From positions 1,674,001-1,738,000 of the forward strand of contig JAKSGN010000006.1 in the NCBI GenBank assembly GCA_024180945.1: DNA of 64,000 nt, read 5' to 3'. The notes beneath the pieces were generated by a model, which made no database searches, was not told the DNA's origin, and saw only the letters and a program-made list of their open reading frames with translations. The position numbers and the translations under genes were made by a program. Shown in pieces: positions 23,789 to 34,292 of this stretch (the first letter of the stretch is position 1; each line of letters opens with the position of its first letter). This stretch comes from Macrophomina tecta. Its lineage: Eukaryota > Ascomycota > Dothideomycetes > Botryosphaeriales > Botryosphaeriaceae.

Positions 23789-23852
23789 AAGTTGAGATGG
23801 AGGTGGGAGGTGTGCGACTCGCTTGTGTGTGCGACTCGCTTGTTGATTACGT
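23789..23852 (-). repeat. right terminal inverted repeat (64 bp)
   Basis: Matches the left repeat without mismatch over 64 bp. It begins 9 bp upstream of the transposase ATG, so it also contains the promoter region of the transposase. Confidence 0.95.
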
Positions 23853-23973
23853 TAAGCAAACCATACCGTCAGGCAGCGCCCTCCTGTTGACATCAGCTAT
23901 CCAGGCCGTCACGGCCTAGCCAAACACGCTCCCCCCAGCCTTCCTATCCCAAGCTCGACACCACACGACCCTC

Positions 23974-25349
23974 CTACTCGCCCCCCAACGCCGCCTTCAA
24001 ACCCGAAACATGCCACACCCCACCCGCGCCCACGATCCACAACTCATGCCTCCCCAGTGCCAACGACACCGCCACCGCCCGCCCACCACCCACCCTAATA
24101 CTCCCCAGTGCCACCCCCGTCACCCGATCCAGCACATCCACGCCCTCTCCCGCGCCCGCGAACACCCATCCCTCCGCACTCGTCCTTAGCCCGTCGTAGA
24201 CATACGAGATGGGGCTGCTCAGTAGGCGCCTGTTAGTCAGCACGGGGATGGTCTTGTTGGAGGCCGTCCGGGGCACGTCGTACGCCCACAGCTCGCGCGC
24301 GCCCAGCCCGGAGCGCGGCTGCCCCGGGAATCCCGCCGCGCCCGTGTCGGCGAGGTAGAGGGTGGTGCCGGCGGGGGAGACGGCGACGCCGTTGGCGTTG
24401 CCGGTCGTGAGTTGGAGGAGCGTGGACCGGAGGGTGCGCGCGTCAACGAAGTAGGTGCCCGGGTTGGTGGGGGGGCGTCCAGGGGATGAGGGAGCGGCCC
24501 TGTGGTGCGGAATCAGCGGAAAGGTCGGTCTGTGTTTTCTCTGGCCTGGAGCAGAAGTGAAAGCAGGGGAAGATGTTGATTTCTGTGTGCTCACCCACCC
24601 AGGCGGATTTGCTGTCGGTGAGGTAGAAGTTGCCGGAAGTGTCGACGGCGATGTCGTTGAAGCCGAGGAAGGGCTGCTCGTAGTAGTGGTTCAGCAGCGT
24701 CGTCCGCTTCCAGGTAGCTGGGTCAATCTTGGCGAAGTAGCCCGTCTCCGTCCGGCTGCCATCTGTGACGACGTAGAGGGATCCGTTACACGCGACGCAG
24801 CCATGGACGTTCACTGTCGGCGGGTCTGTCGTGATGTTACGGAGCTCGTTGGTCTCTGTGTTGAGCAGGTACTGCCAACTGTGCTGGCCATTGTCACCGC
24901 CGGGCAGACCCCATTCAACGAAGAAGAGCTCCTCGGTGCCGGGGACGAAGCAGGGTGCTTCGTGGATTTGGTAGGGTAAGCTTTGCACGTGAGTGATGGT
25001 TGCATTGGGCCCGATGATGTCGAAGAAGGCCTCGTCATATGCAACGAAGTTGGTGGAGTTGAGGAATTGATTTCTGAGGCTGTTGAGCTGTCATATGCAT
25101 CTGTATCATTGTATTCGTGTTTACTCACGCGGCTGTGAGTCCGGGATCAGTTACGTTAGTGGCAGTAGGGGAGTCGAAAATGGTGCGATTGAAGTGGCCG
25201 GGCAAGACGGCAAAATCGGGATTATTCTACGAGAGCCAGGCCCAAGACGATTTTGATCCATGGAATTCTTCCGGCAATGCCATGAGGAACCCGGGAGCTG
25301 CGAAGGCGCGACCAACGGCGAGCGTTGCGAGGAACGGAAGCAAACCCAT
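23974..25349 (-). pseudogene. SMP-30/gluconolactonase-like secreted protein, two lesions
   Basis: A six-bladed propeller protein of the SMP-30/gluconolactonase/LRE-like group, probably a secreted or vacuolar calcium-dependent lactonase or esterase. I read three exons with introns 25080-25128 and 24500-24598. A signal peptide (residues 1-18, MGLLPFLATLAVGRAFAA) is followed by the propeller, with EAPCFVPGTEELFFVEWG, the VNVHGCVACNGSLYVVTDG blade and GFNDIAVDTSGNFYLTDS. Codon 41 is TAG (25227-25229) inside otherwise conserved coding sequence, and a run of seven G on the plus strand (24469-24475) shifts the frame by one. Removing one base makes the summed exons divisible by three (408 residues). 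The stop fits CAG to TAG, the RIP-type change. The homopolymer may be a sequencing error; the TAG is less easily dismissed. Confidence 0.8.
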
Positions 25350-26380
25350 GATGCACAGACCGACGTCACATAAACAAATAACTTTCAGTAGCAGTCGGGC
25401 CATGCATCCTCAGCAGATCCATTGCCTTTAAGTCCTGTTGAAGGAACCAACAATTGATGTGGGGTAAACGAAGAAAATGCCCGTTCACGAGCGGAGTGGT
25501 GGTATGCTAGCGGATTTTTTTCCGACATGGGCGGCGATCGCCTGCAGCGCTCCCAGGGCTCTGTTCAATTTCAGTTCTACGATACTATCTGAAAGACGCC
25601 TCCAGGCGCATAGAGTTTACCACAGTAAATAAATATAAAGATTCATCAAGAGGACATTACTGGGAACTTAGGAGCTCGTCCAAAAAAACAAGGCATCCTG
25701 GGCGGATCCTTCGAGCTCCGGTCCCCCCACAAACGCATATACTCCATTCGCTCCTTGAGAGTTAGATCTGGCCCGCCTCACTGATCACGCATGCGCGGAG
25801 TGTAGTTATTGGGAGACATATGTATTTCATTGTATTGCTCAATAGCTAAGCCGGTATGTCTGAAGAAATGTTTCAATACGGTATTAGTGGACACTGCGTA
25901 CGAGACTGGCTACAGGAAAAGCGCCCAATCCATCAACCTGCTTGGTGATATCTGCTCTTGAAGCATACCAACCGCCTCCTGAGTCACGTCAAGTTACGGC
26001 TTATGCCTCGGCAGTGTGGCACTCGGCGGTTGGGATTTTGGTGAAATTGTTGGAGACGCCCTCAGGCAATTATTCGCAGAGGGTGCCAGTGACTCTTTCA
26101 GTTTCCTTAATCAAGCTTTTTCACCCCAATCGTACAGAGGGCTGTCACATCGGCTTGCCCACCTCCCCACATCCGTATCAAGTCGTTTCTAGTGCAAGAC
26201 GGGCAACCGTTAGACTTCAAAAGGCAACAAGCACCAAATCGAGGGTTGAGGGTGGACAATCCGATCTGGCAACTCTCTGTATCCGGCACCCGAGCCACAC
26301 TACCACTGGAATTCCCCGAGACAACCAAGCGGGGTCAGTTATCTGGCTAAAACATAAAAAAGAGCACCGCTGCCCAAAAC
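25350..26380. other. intergenic region
   Basis: 1.03 kb between the SMP-30-like gene and the 3' end of the second Dal5-type permease. A plus-strand frame at 25942-26397 is open but has no domain and overlaps the permease terminus antisense. The segment around 25560-25930 is somewhat AT-rich. No mobile element ends were found in it. Confidence 0.5.
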
Positions 26381-28396
26381 CTACAGCGTGTAGGTGAATT
26401 CCGGGTTCTCTTTATCCGTAAGATCGAGCCACCTATACATGAAAGGTGAGTCATAAGTCCGTCAGAAGTGTCGGGAAGACGTGGAACAACTTACTCTTGA
26501 TTCTCCAACTTCACATATCCCGGCGCTGCCCTTACAGCGGCCTTCTTCTTGTTTTGCTGCTTGCAGTACCAGTAGATGAACAAAACGTCGAGCAGAGCCA
26601 CGCCGTAACACACAAGAATTGTGATCTCGGCCGGCAGGTAGCTGTCGCCACGGAAGGCTTGTGGGCCAATGATATTGCCTGCACAGTATCCAACCAGGTA
26701 CATCGCGGCCACAGTCGTCTTCTTTGTATAACCTGCCACGTTTGTGGAGATGAGCGACAGCAAGGCGACGAACGGGGTTGGCGTTCCCTGAGTCAGATAG
26801 TATCCAATGAGACGACCAACGTTCATGCTTTCGGGAAGCCCCACAATGAGCGCCATGCCGAGGATCCCGAGCAGAAGGCCGGAGGTGGATACCAAAAGGC
26901 GGCTGCCATATTTGTCTCCGAGGTATCCGCAAGCGATCAGCGTGACAATTTCGACGGCACCGCCGGGAGTACCGTAAAGCAAGGACTGTTCGGAGGTGTA
27001 GCCAAAGGATGTGATCAACAACGAGAAGAAGTTGGTGATGCCGCCTGCAGGCTGTTAGTCACATCAAGGAGAGGCCACCGGCGGGCCACGTACCGTTGGG
27101 AATATCCGCAATCAAAGCATACCAAAAGAACGCCCAGACCATGGGGTCGGAAAGAGCTTCTTTGACCTGGTAAAACTTCCAGTGCTTATTGCCAATACCC
27201 TGCTGATTTACTCGGATACGCTCAAGAGCGAGGAGACGCTCTTCCTGAGTCAACCAGCGGCAGTTCAATTGATTGTCCGGCATGACGAAGAAAAAGGTGA
27301 TACCGACGACAACGGTGAGGAGACCAGTGACCAGGAAGATGATCTTCCAAGGGTCGATTGAGGAACCGTGCGCGGCAGTGCCGCGAGCAATGCCATAGGC
27401 GACCAGGCCGCCAACGATCTGCACCAACCATTAGTGAACATGACAGCGAGCCGCTTTCGGTGGTTCCCACCTGCGCAACACCATTGAAGCTGAACCAGAT
27501 ACCTGTCCTCAGGCCCTGTTCCTTCTTGGTATACCATTGGCTGGTGAACAGTGCAAATCCTGGAGGGAAAGTCAGTTACATGGTTTTATTCTAACATTGA
27601 CGGCAACGCAACACGGCCGAACCATTCGCAATCCTGGCCGTGTCCCGGACAGCCCGAGGACCATCTCAACGCGGCTAGTTGGAGATTGCTTACCAGGTGT
27701 TACGGCAGCCTCGAAAAGACCGAGGAAAAAGCGCACGGCAACAGCGCCACTGAAGTCTTCGACGGTGGCGAATAGAGCAAGGACCGTTCCCCACATGATG
27801 ATGTTGAAAGCGGAGTATTTGCCAAGGGGGAAATATTGGAGGAGACGGTTTGTCGGCCACTCCCAGGCGATGTAGCCAAAGTAGAACATGGAGCCTAGCC
27901 AGCTGTACTGGTCGGAGGTAATGCCAATGCCTCCCTCTGCTTGCGACTTCTTCAACCCCATGACGGACGCGTAACTGAGCTTGAGGGAAGGTCAGGCCAT
28001 CGTCCGGACTCGCTCAACGGAGGTACCAACCGTAGTTTTGTCGAGATAGTTAAGGCCGTAGACTATGCATAGGAGCTTGACAAACAGCTGGGTCAGCACT
28101 AGACCAGTTGCGGGATCGAGGCGCGGGCGTGCAGAACCGGGCGTGCTCACCGGCATCAGGTGCCAATCGATCTTGCGCAGGAGACGGGCATTTGTGGCTT
28201 CGTCGATTTCCAGGACCTGGCCCTGCAACTCGGTGAAGGCCTTCATGGCAGCATCGGCGTCATGGCTGTGCTCTAGGATCCTCTCCGACACGGCGCCGGC
28301 GGTGATGCTGCCGTTGCGGATGGCCTCCTCAGAGATGCCCGGGATGGGCTCTTTCTCCACGTCGCTGTCGACGTGCTGCTTGGGCGAGGCGGCCAT
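26381..28396 (-). CDS. MFS permease, allantoate permease (Dal5) family
   Basis: A plasma-membrane symporter for an organic anion; Dal5 relatives take up allantoate, ureidosuccinate, dipeptides or nicotinate. Seven exons are read with introns 28076-28150, 27980-28030, 27560-27693, 27419-27470, 27045-27093 and 26433-26494, giving 530 residues. The N-terminus is cytosolic and acidic. Helix 1 carries LLCIVYGLNYLDKTTLSYAS and the segment YSWLGSMFYFGYIAWEWPTN is typical. RFFLGLFEAAVTPGFALFTSQWY marks helices 4-5. The last 19-codon exon encodes the subfamily tail, in which LDLTDKENPEF precedes YTL. This separate small exon confirms the model. The start ATG at 28396 (MAASPKQH) has a C at -3; a longer upstream reading has no good start. 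Confidence 0.93.
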
Positions 28397-29204
28397 GGTG
28401 TTGTCGGGCGCTGCTGGCGATCCCAGGCGAGATGGGCGGGTGGGTTTAAAGGGCGGGCACGGAGTGGCCAAGCAGCGATAAGAGGTGGATCTTGTCTTGA
28501 TGATGCACAAGCATTGGGCTCTTCGGCGATAAGAGGCGTGGCCCGGCTTGTTTTGCTTGGAGGCGGATAACGGCGAGCGGCCTGAGTAATGGCATTTGCA
28601 GCGTCGGCGCCAGCCTATCCCACGAACGGGCACGATCGGCTGAGGCGGAGTGGCTTGAATCGGGAGGCTGTGGGATGGCGTCGGCGGCTGGAATGCGGGG
28701 AAACAGAATGAGCGGCCCGCCCTGCCGAACCGGGAAGGTGCAAGGCACAGCAGCCATCAAGCCTTTCTCACGCCTTCCTCTCATCGCCGACATCCACTCC
28801 ATCATCCAATCCATCCATCCACCCCCAATATACTCACCATCCTCGGCCTCGCATCGACGACCCATGCACGGTGCGATACGTGACACCGGACTCCCGTTGC
28901 TGACGTGACCCTATCGGGAACACTCTATGGAAGCCGACAACACTCAGCATGCAATCGACTTGTAAGCTCAGTACACCAGGAAAACAACCAATTGCTGCCG
29001 TCACCCAGCAGCTTGCGCTGGACGATCTCCAAGCTCTACAACTTCCACATCAACCACCACAAAAGCCGATTGTCCACACGCAGGCCCCAACAACAACCAA
29101 GAACCCCCCCCCCCCCCAATCTCCTGCCTAGCCGGGGACAAAGCACCAATGGAGCAAGAAAACAGTTGCGCCGGGCAGAAGCTGTGTCCGCCTGGGCCTG
29201 GCTC
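28397..29204. other. intergenic region
   Basis: Upstream region of the permease and downstream region of the next minus-strand gene. It includes a run of about 12 C near 29105. No domain-bearing frame or RNA gene was seen. Confidence 0.55.
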
Positions 29205-30517
29205 TCACTGCCAGGTTGAAAAGCTGCTGCACTCCTTAGCCGATGCGTTGCGGTGTTCCTCCTCCAGCTGTTCCGGCTCCTGCACAATATTCTCAGACGG
29301 CTCACGCAGCTTTGCCGCCTCGTCCGTCTCGTCCCACTTATGCGGTAGTGCAAGAAGGACGTCTTCGTCGTACTCAACACAGTACGTGCCTTCAGCCCAG
29401 CGTGCGTGGCCGAATCCGTAGCCCTGGATCTTGGCGTACGCAGCCAGCCATCTTGCAGCTCGCATCCGCCCCTGGTAGAGGTAGTCATCAGCAGCGACGT
29501 CTAGTGTTGTCGCATCGTGGATCATCACGAAAGCAATGCGCAGCTCCTCCGACGCTGACTGCTGCTTCAGCTCCTTCAGCAATTTCCAGAAGTCCTCGTT
29601 GCAGTGGTCCTCCACCACATGCCTCACGCGCTCAGTTGGACGCAGCGATTCGAGATAACGGACCGAGCAGTGAGGCTCTATCCCAGACCAGGCAATGAAG
29701 CCATATTGTGCAGGAACAGTGAACTCCAAACTCCGCAGCCTGGGGATCCACTTGAGGTATTCGAACGCCCTTGACACAGCCTTCCCGTAGCAGTGCTGGT
29801 CATATGGGGAGGGTCTCGTGGCGGCCTTGTCTTCGTCCTCGTAGTGTGGCACGAGCATGCCACGCTTCTTCTGGATGCCTTCGAAGTGTGACCAATGTAC
29901 CGGGTACCGATTGCAGTCGCTGCTCTGGTCACGGACGGGGATCTGCACGGTGACGTGTCGCAGATACTCGAAGTTGTTGGGCTTGATGGTGTACATCCAG
30001 GCGCACAGCATCAGAAATCCATTGGCGGCGGAAAACCGAAAGTTCTGTTGGGAGTAGAACATTCCCGCGATCTCGTTGTGCACCTTTTTGCACAGCCGCA
30101 TCAAGCGCAGCGCCTCTCGAAACTTTGCGTATTCGGTGAAGGAGTTTTGGATTGGTTTTGTGCCGGCAACATCTTGGTTGTCCTCTGAAGTAGGGGTGGG
30201 AAATGGCGGATCACACAGCTCGAAGAAGCGGCCCGAGACATGGATGCCAATGTGTTCGTATATCATGAGCCGGAGCTCTGCTGGCACGTCGCCGGTGAAA
30301 CTCAGAGTCTGAGTCTGCTTCGGCTATAGAGGACATTCATGAGCTGCGGGCCGGTTACCTGGAATGGAATTTCACTTACAAATTCCTGTGCGTATTTGCG
30401 CTCCAGGTATAGGTCTCGAAATCTCTCGTAGGGTTGCAGGTCCTCCTTGGTGTAGAGCTTCGAAGGCCAGGTGGCCCCTCCCTTCTTCTCCGTGGACTTG
30501 AAACCACCCTTGCTCAT
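29205..30517 (-). CDS. hypothetical protein with LPAELR-type (2EXR/F-box-like) motif
   Basis: A member of the large family of fungal cytosolic or nuclear proteins of unknown function that begin with an LPxELRxxIYE motif, here VPAELRLMIYEHIGIHV. Two exons are read with one 56-nt intron (30324-30379), giving 418 residues. The N-terminal 50 residues are basic and Lys-rich. The motif lies near residue 60, then LRLMRLCKKVHNEIAGMFYSQQNFRFSA, the typical second conserved block, and a long region with LRHVTVQIP and PRLRSLEFTVP. The C-terminus is acidic and Glu-rich. These families are often lineage-expanded, and some have F-box-like folds that recruit ubiquitin ligases, but no such role is shown here. 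ATG codons at 30517 and 30529 are both possible starts. Confidence 0.85.
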
Positions 30518-32998
30518 GGTGACAGACATCGGTCAGAGCGGTAGAGAAAGGCTGGGTTTTCAGAAGGTGATTCGAAGAAACGGGATAATCGAAATGACAG
30601 GTGTTGGTTCGAATCGACTCTAATTGAGCGGTTGCGTGCCTTGCAAGGCTAATGCTTGTATAGGCTCCCTCTCTCTATTACTTATTTCAGTTTTGCCGTG
30701 AAACTAGCAAGACGCTTGAGATGTCGCGTTATGGGTTGCATTGTGGTTTGTTTCTTTGGCAAGTGTAGTAGCATCCCCAGTGCCTAAGCAGCACCGAAGG
30801 GCAGACAATAATCAATGTCAGGTATGAGAAAGACTTCCATGTATTTTATTCACTGCTTATGTGGAAAATTTGAACACTTCAGCAACGCATAGTAAGTGAC
30901 AAGTTTTAGTGTTCTTTCTAATGGCCAGTGGCACATCGTCACAGCATATCACAAGCCAAGCAACGCAAGACACATGGGCACTTTACAAAACAAAAAGCCG
31001 GTATTTTGCGGCTCTTGAAGAGGCATTGTTTAGGAGTACCAACGTGTTCCTGGCTGGTGACCTTGAAAGTACGGTTCGATGCGGTCTGTATATTCTATTC
31101 TGTACATCTGCTACTGGCCACGAGTGGCCCAACATCTCTGAACTCTTGTCTTTGGACACGGAACCCATAACTGGGGGATGTTTCTCCAAGTTTTGCTTCA
31201 CGCTGAGGCTCGTGAGCATATTCACAATCAAGCAATTCTGCTACTGATAGGGTCTCTTGACTGCTCTAAAGCTGTAAATAGCTACTTCGCTTTAGGGTAA
31301 TCGCTGGCTTGACTCCAATCAAGGTAATCTGGAAGAATCAGCATGTTTTCTGTGCCCGTTAAGATACGCAGCAAAGTGAAACAACGTGTGGTGAACCGCT
31401 GTACGCTTGTGCCCTTTTTTTATTTCTTCTTTTTTTGCGGAATCCACACTGGCAATGAAAACACTGAGGTCAAAATAACCAACTGCGGATCCTGAAGCTC
31501 GTTTCGTGCGGAATGCTGCAGTAAGGTGGAAGTGACAACCATCTGCTTTAGGGCCATCCGCGACTCACTGTGGTGACTACTATGTTAGTATCATTATTGC
31601 ACCGGGAAGAGATATCCGCATTGTCACATATTTCCCACCGCTTCTTGTGTCGACATGTATGGCACTGTCACATGGCCGCATTATGCTCTAAATATATTGT
31701 CCAGACCTATTCGCATATCCCAAGCTTTGCAAAGGACAGTTGCGGCGCATTTTATTCGATCACAAAGTCTGTGCCTCGATGAAGCGCGAACTTAGGATAA
31801 ATCTTGAGGGGATAATAGGCGCATGAATTCGTACATACTTCGAGGAATCCATTCAAATACGCATGTTAGATCCACTAAGCATCCTGGCACTTTGGATCAA
31901 TGGCCCGGATTTCTACGACGGCGGCTTCCCACGAGTCTGATCCCATATACGAACCAAGCGTTGAATCCAGTGACAGTGCACATACAAAGTCAAACAGGGA
32001 CGGTGATGAAAGGCGAGACAAGAGGCCAATTGCGGTATGATAGGACGGTCGGCGGAGTGAACCGGATGTCGAATCAGCTAACAGACAGATAGACATACGT
32101 AAGAGAAGGCATGTAATCCACCTACCTAATTCGTTACTTCCATCTATAAGATAAGCGCGCTACACGCGGGCCGTCCCACTCGGTTCCGCCCAATTCCGAA
32201 CCCCTCCCTTCCGCCTTTTGCACCGCCCTTCCCAAAGGAGTATACTTTACCCCGGCAAGCAAAGTGCGGGCCACCTCGCTTCGCGTGCAAGTGCGTGGAA
32301 ACATTGTGAAATCTGCCGCAGGACGCCCTGCACCACCCTTCTCATCTACGACGCCTCCGGCATGTCAGAAGGCCCACGCCGCTCTGCTCATGTCCAGGAA
32401 ACCCGTCTTCATGCACTGCCGCAAATGCCGAGAGATAAGAAGAGGCAAGAGGGGGAAAAAAAGGCGCAGAAAATTTCTCCTTCCCTGGCAAGGATCCTCT
32501 CTCACCGGAGAAATGCCACCACACGTCTCCCTCCCAACGCAACGGTCACGAAACGGCGGGATCTACACGACGACCGGTGACATCGCCATGACACGCGCAA
32601 GCCCTAGCCCCCCTCTCCTCGACTTTCCCATCTTCCCGCCAGAAACCCAAAGCATCCGTGCGTGATGCGGTCTGCGCTTCCCACGCCGCACGCGTCCCCA
32701 CGGACCTCCGCCGTATCCCCACCCTCCACGCACTGATCCGCCGTTCTGGCGTGGGACGCAGTTTCCCGAGCACCCACTTTCGGTAACGAAAGAGGCGCAC
32801 GGTGCCAGGGGCATGACACGGGCACGCTTGCGACGCAAGTAAACACCCAGTTGCAGCGGAGAGATAGCCCACTTCCACGCCGCAGGTGGATCTCCGAGTC
32901 TCTCTCGCTCTCTCTTCGCGTGCGCACGTCTCGCCAGAGATTCCCAACGAACGGGCAGCACGCAAATAACCCGTCATCTCTCCTGGGCCGTGCCTCTG

Positions 32999-33000
32999 CA

Positions 33001-33037
<37 letters not shown>

Positions 33038-33050
33038 TGTGTGTGTGTGC
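32999..33050. repeat. compound microsatellite (CA)n(GA)n(GT)n
   Basis: About ten CA units, then about eight GA units, then about six GT units. The outer CA and GT blocks are complementary, so a single strand could fold with the GA block as the loop. Confidence 0.9.
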
Positions 33051-34107
33051 CGCGCCGTCGTCATCAATAGAATCCTCTCCATCTCCGCCGAACCCCTCCC
33101 GTGCGCAAGAGCGCCAGTGCACATTCTTCCTTCCGCTTTGGCCAGCGCCCCCTTCTCCCCGTCTCCCTTCGTGAAGCCTTCCAGAAAATTCACGATCTCC
33201 TCCGATCGGCGCTCTTGTAATTGCGAGCTCATATCGATTGCATCCAAGCGCAAACGGCACGGAACGCGCGTGAGCGCTCCCGTCGCCCAACGAATCCAGC
33301 CGATCGGTAGAGGGAATTTCATGCTAGGGAAAAAAAAATTAAAAAAGGGGGGGGGGGCATAAGGCGGGAGAACGAGATGCGGAAGGGCGGATGACGCGCA
33401 GCGGGAGAGCAGCATTGAACATCGTCTTTCAATAATTTCCGTAGAAGAGATCTCGCAAGAGAAGGAAAATCGCGATCGAATTGATGTCGTCAATATCCTT
33501 GAGAGACGACGATTGGGAAACAGGGGACATGCCTGTGGAAAGCATTTACCAAGGATCTCTCCGATGAACACATAAATGCGGTAGTTCGCCCCGGCTTCTC
33601 GCCCTCTTTTTCCTTTTTCTTTTTTTCTTTTGCTACCCGCTACCCCAGTCAATCGGTGATACTACGTACCTACCCAGGCGCATTAATTGTGCACACGCCA
33701 CCATTACGAGTGAGAGGGCGCCTGACGACGAGATATTGACATTGCACTTTGGAGGCGAAAAATTTTGAAATTTGTGTTTGACATTTTTTTTCCCGAGATA
33801 TTTGTTTCGGGGGGAAAACCGCTATGGTTGTGTGGTTTCCCCTCGTATGAAGGTGTATATGTGTATGTAGCCAGATATCTAAGCCGAATGGTGTTTATAT
33901 GCGTCTTTCTGTGGAGGAAGAGCGAGGTAAAAGGAATAACTAAACACTACTAATGCTGATAATGCTAATTTCTGACTTGGTAAACGTCACATTGGGTATC
34001 TTTTGCAAAAAAAAAAAAAAAAAAATATCTGCTGATGTGTGCGTGTGCGCCAGAGGGTATGCTGAAAATGCTGGCAGCAACACGGCGACAATGATGTAAG
34101 AGAAAAG

Positions 34108-34140
34108 AGGAGGAGGAGGAGGAGGAGGAGGATGATGATG
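34108..34140. repeat. (AGG)n(ATG)n trinucleotide repeat
   Basis: Seven or so AGG units followed by ATG units, in the 3' flank of the serine-rich protein gene. It is a simple sequence repeat with no reading-frame support. Confidence 0.85.
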
Positions 34141-34292
34141 TTGACCAGCAAGACACGCATAATATGCGGGATAACGGTGCAAAAGACCGACAGAACAAAC
34201 AACAATGCAGGATAAGACGATGGACATTCTTGCGCAATCCTGTGTTTGTGTATCATCGTACGTCACAGCGTGGAGTTGATGGTTGGCGGCTA

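Larger units (their letters stand above)
22022..23852 (-). mobile_element. complete Fot1/pogo-type DNA transposon, RIP-mutated
   Basis: A 1831-bp class II element of the Tc1/mariner superfamily. Both ends carry perfect 64-bp terminal inverted repeats (22022-22085 and 23789-23852) opening with ACGTAATCAAC, as in fungal Fot1-like elements. The element is flanked by a TA duplication (22020-22021 and 23853-23854), the known target of the superfamily. One transposase frame occupies most of the interior on the minus strand. The body is visibly more AT-rich than the surroundings. The intact ends and target duplication show a single insertion without later rearrangement. The interior stop codons show it cannot now make its own transposase. 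Confidence 0.93.
30530..34292. other. 3.8-kb gene-poor stretch
   Basis: No reading frame here has a recognisable domain. Frames at 32546-33652 and 32604-33290 (minus) run through a dinucleotide repeat and give low-complexity peptides, so I treat them as noncoding. 30909-31247 (plus) encodes 112 residues with no motif. Dinucleotide, AGG/ATG and mononucleotide repeats cluster between 33.0 and 34.2 kb. The right end should contain the 3' untranslated region of the serine-rich protein gene. No tRNA or rRNA was recognised. Confidence 0.5.

Noticed and set aside
25942..26397. 151-codon plus-strand frame between the SMP-30-like gene and the permease
   Set aside because: It has no motif or start context and ends inside the terminal exon of the permease antisense.
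12477..28396. The two Dal5-family permeases as a recent duplication
   Set aside because: Intron numbers and positions differ and only the second has the NPEF tail, so they are old paralogues.
30600..30625. GGTTCGAATC resembling a tRNA B box
   Set aside because: No matching A box, T-stem pairing or acceptor stem can be drawn around it.
32546..33652. 368-codon minus-strand frame in the gene-poor stretch
   Set aside because: It has no domain, runs straight through the CA/GA/GT repeat giving His-Thr and Ser-Leu runs, and two other frames across the same bases are equally open. GC composition explains it.
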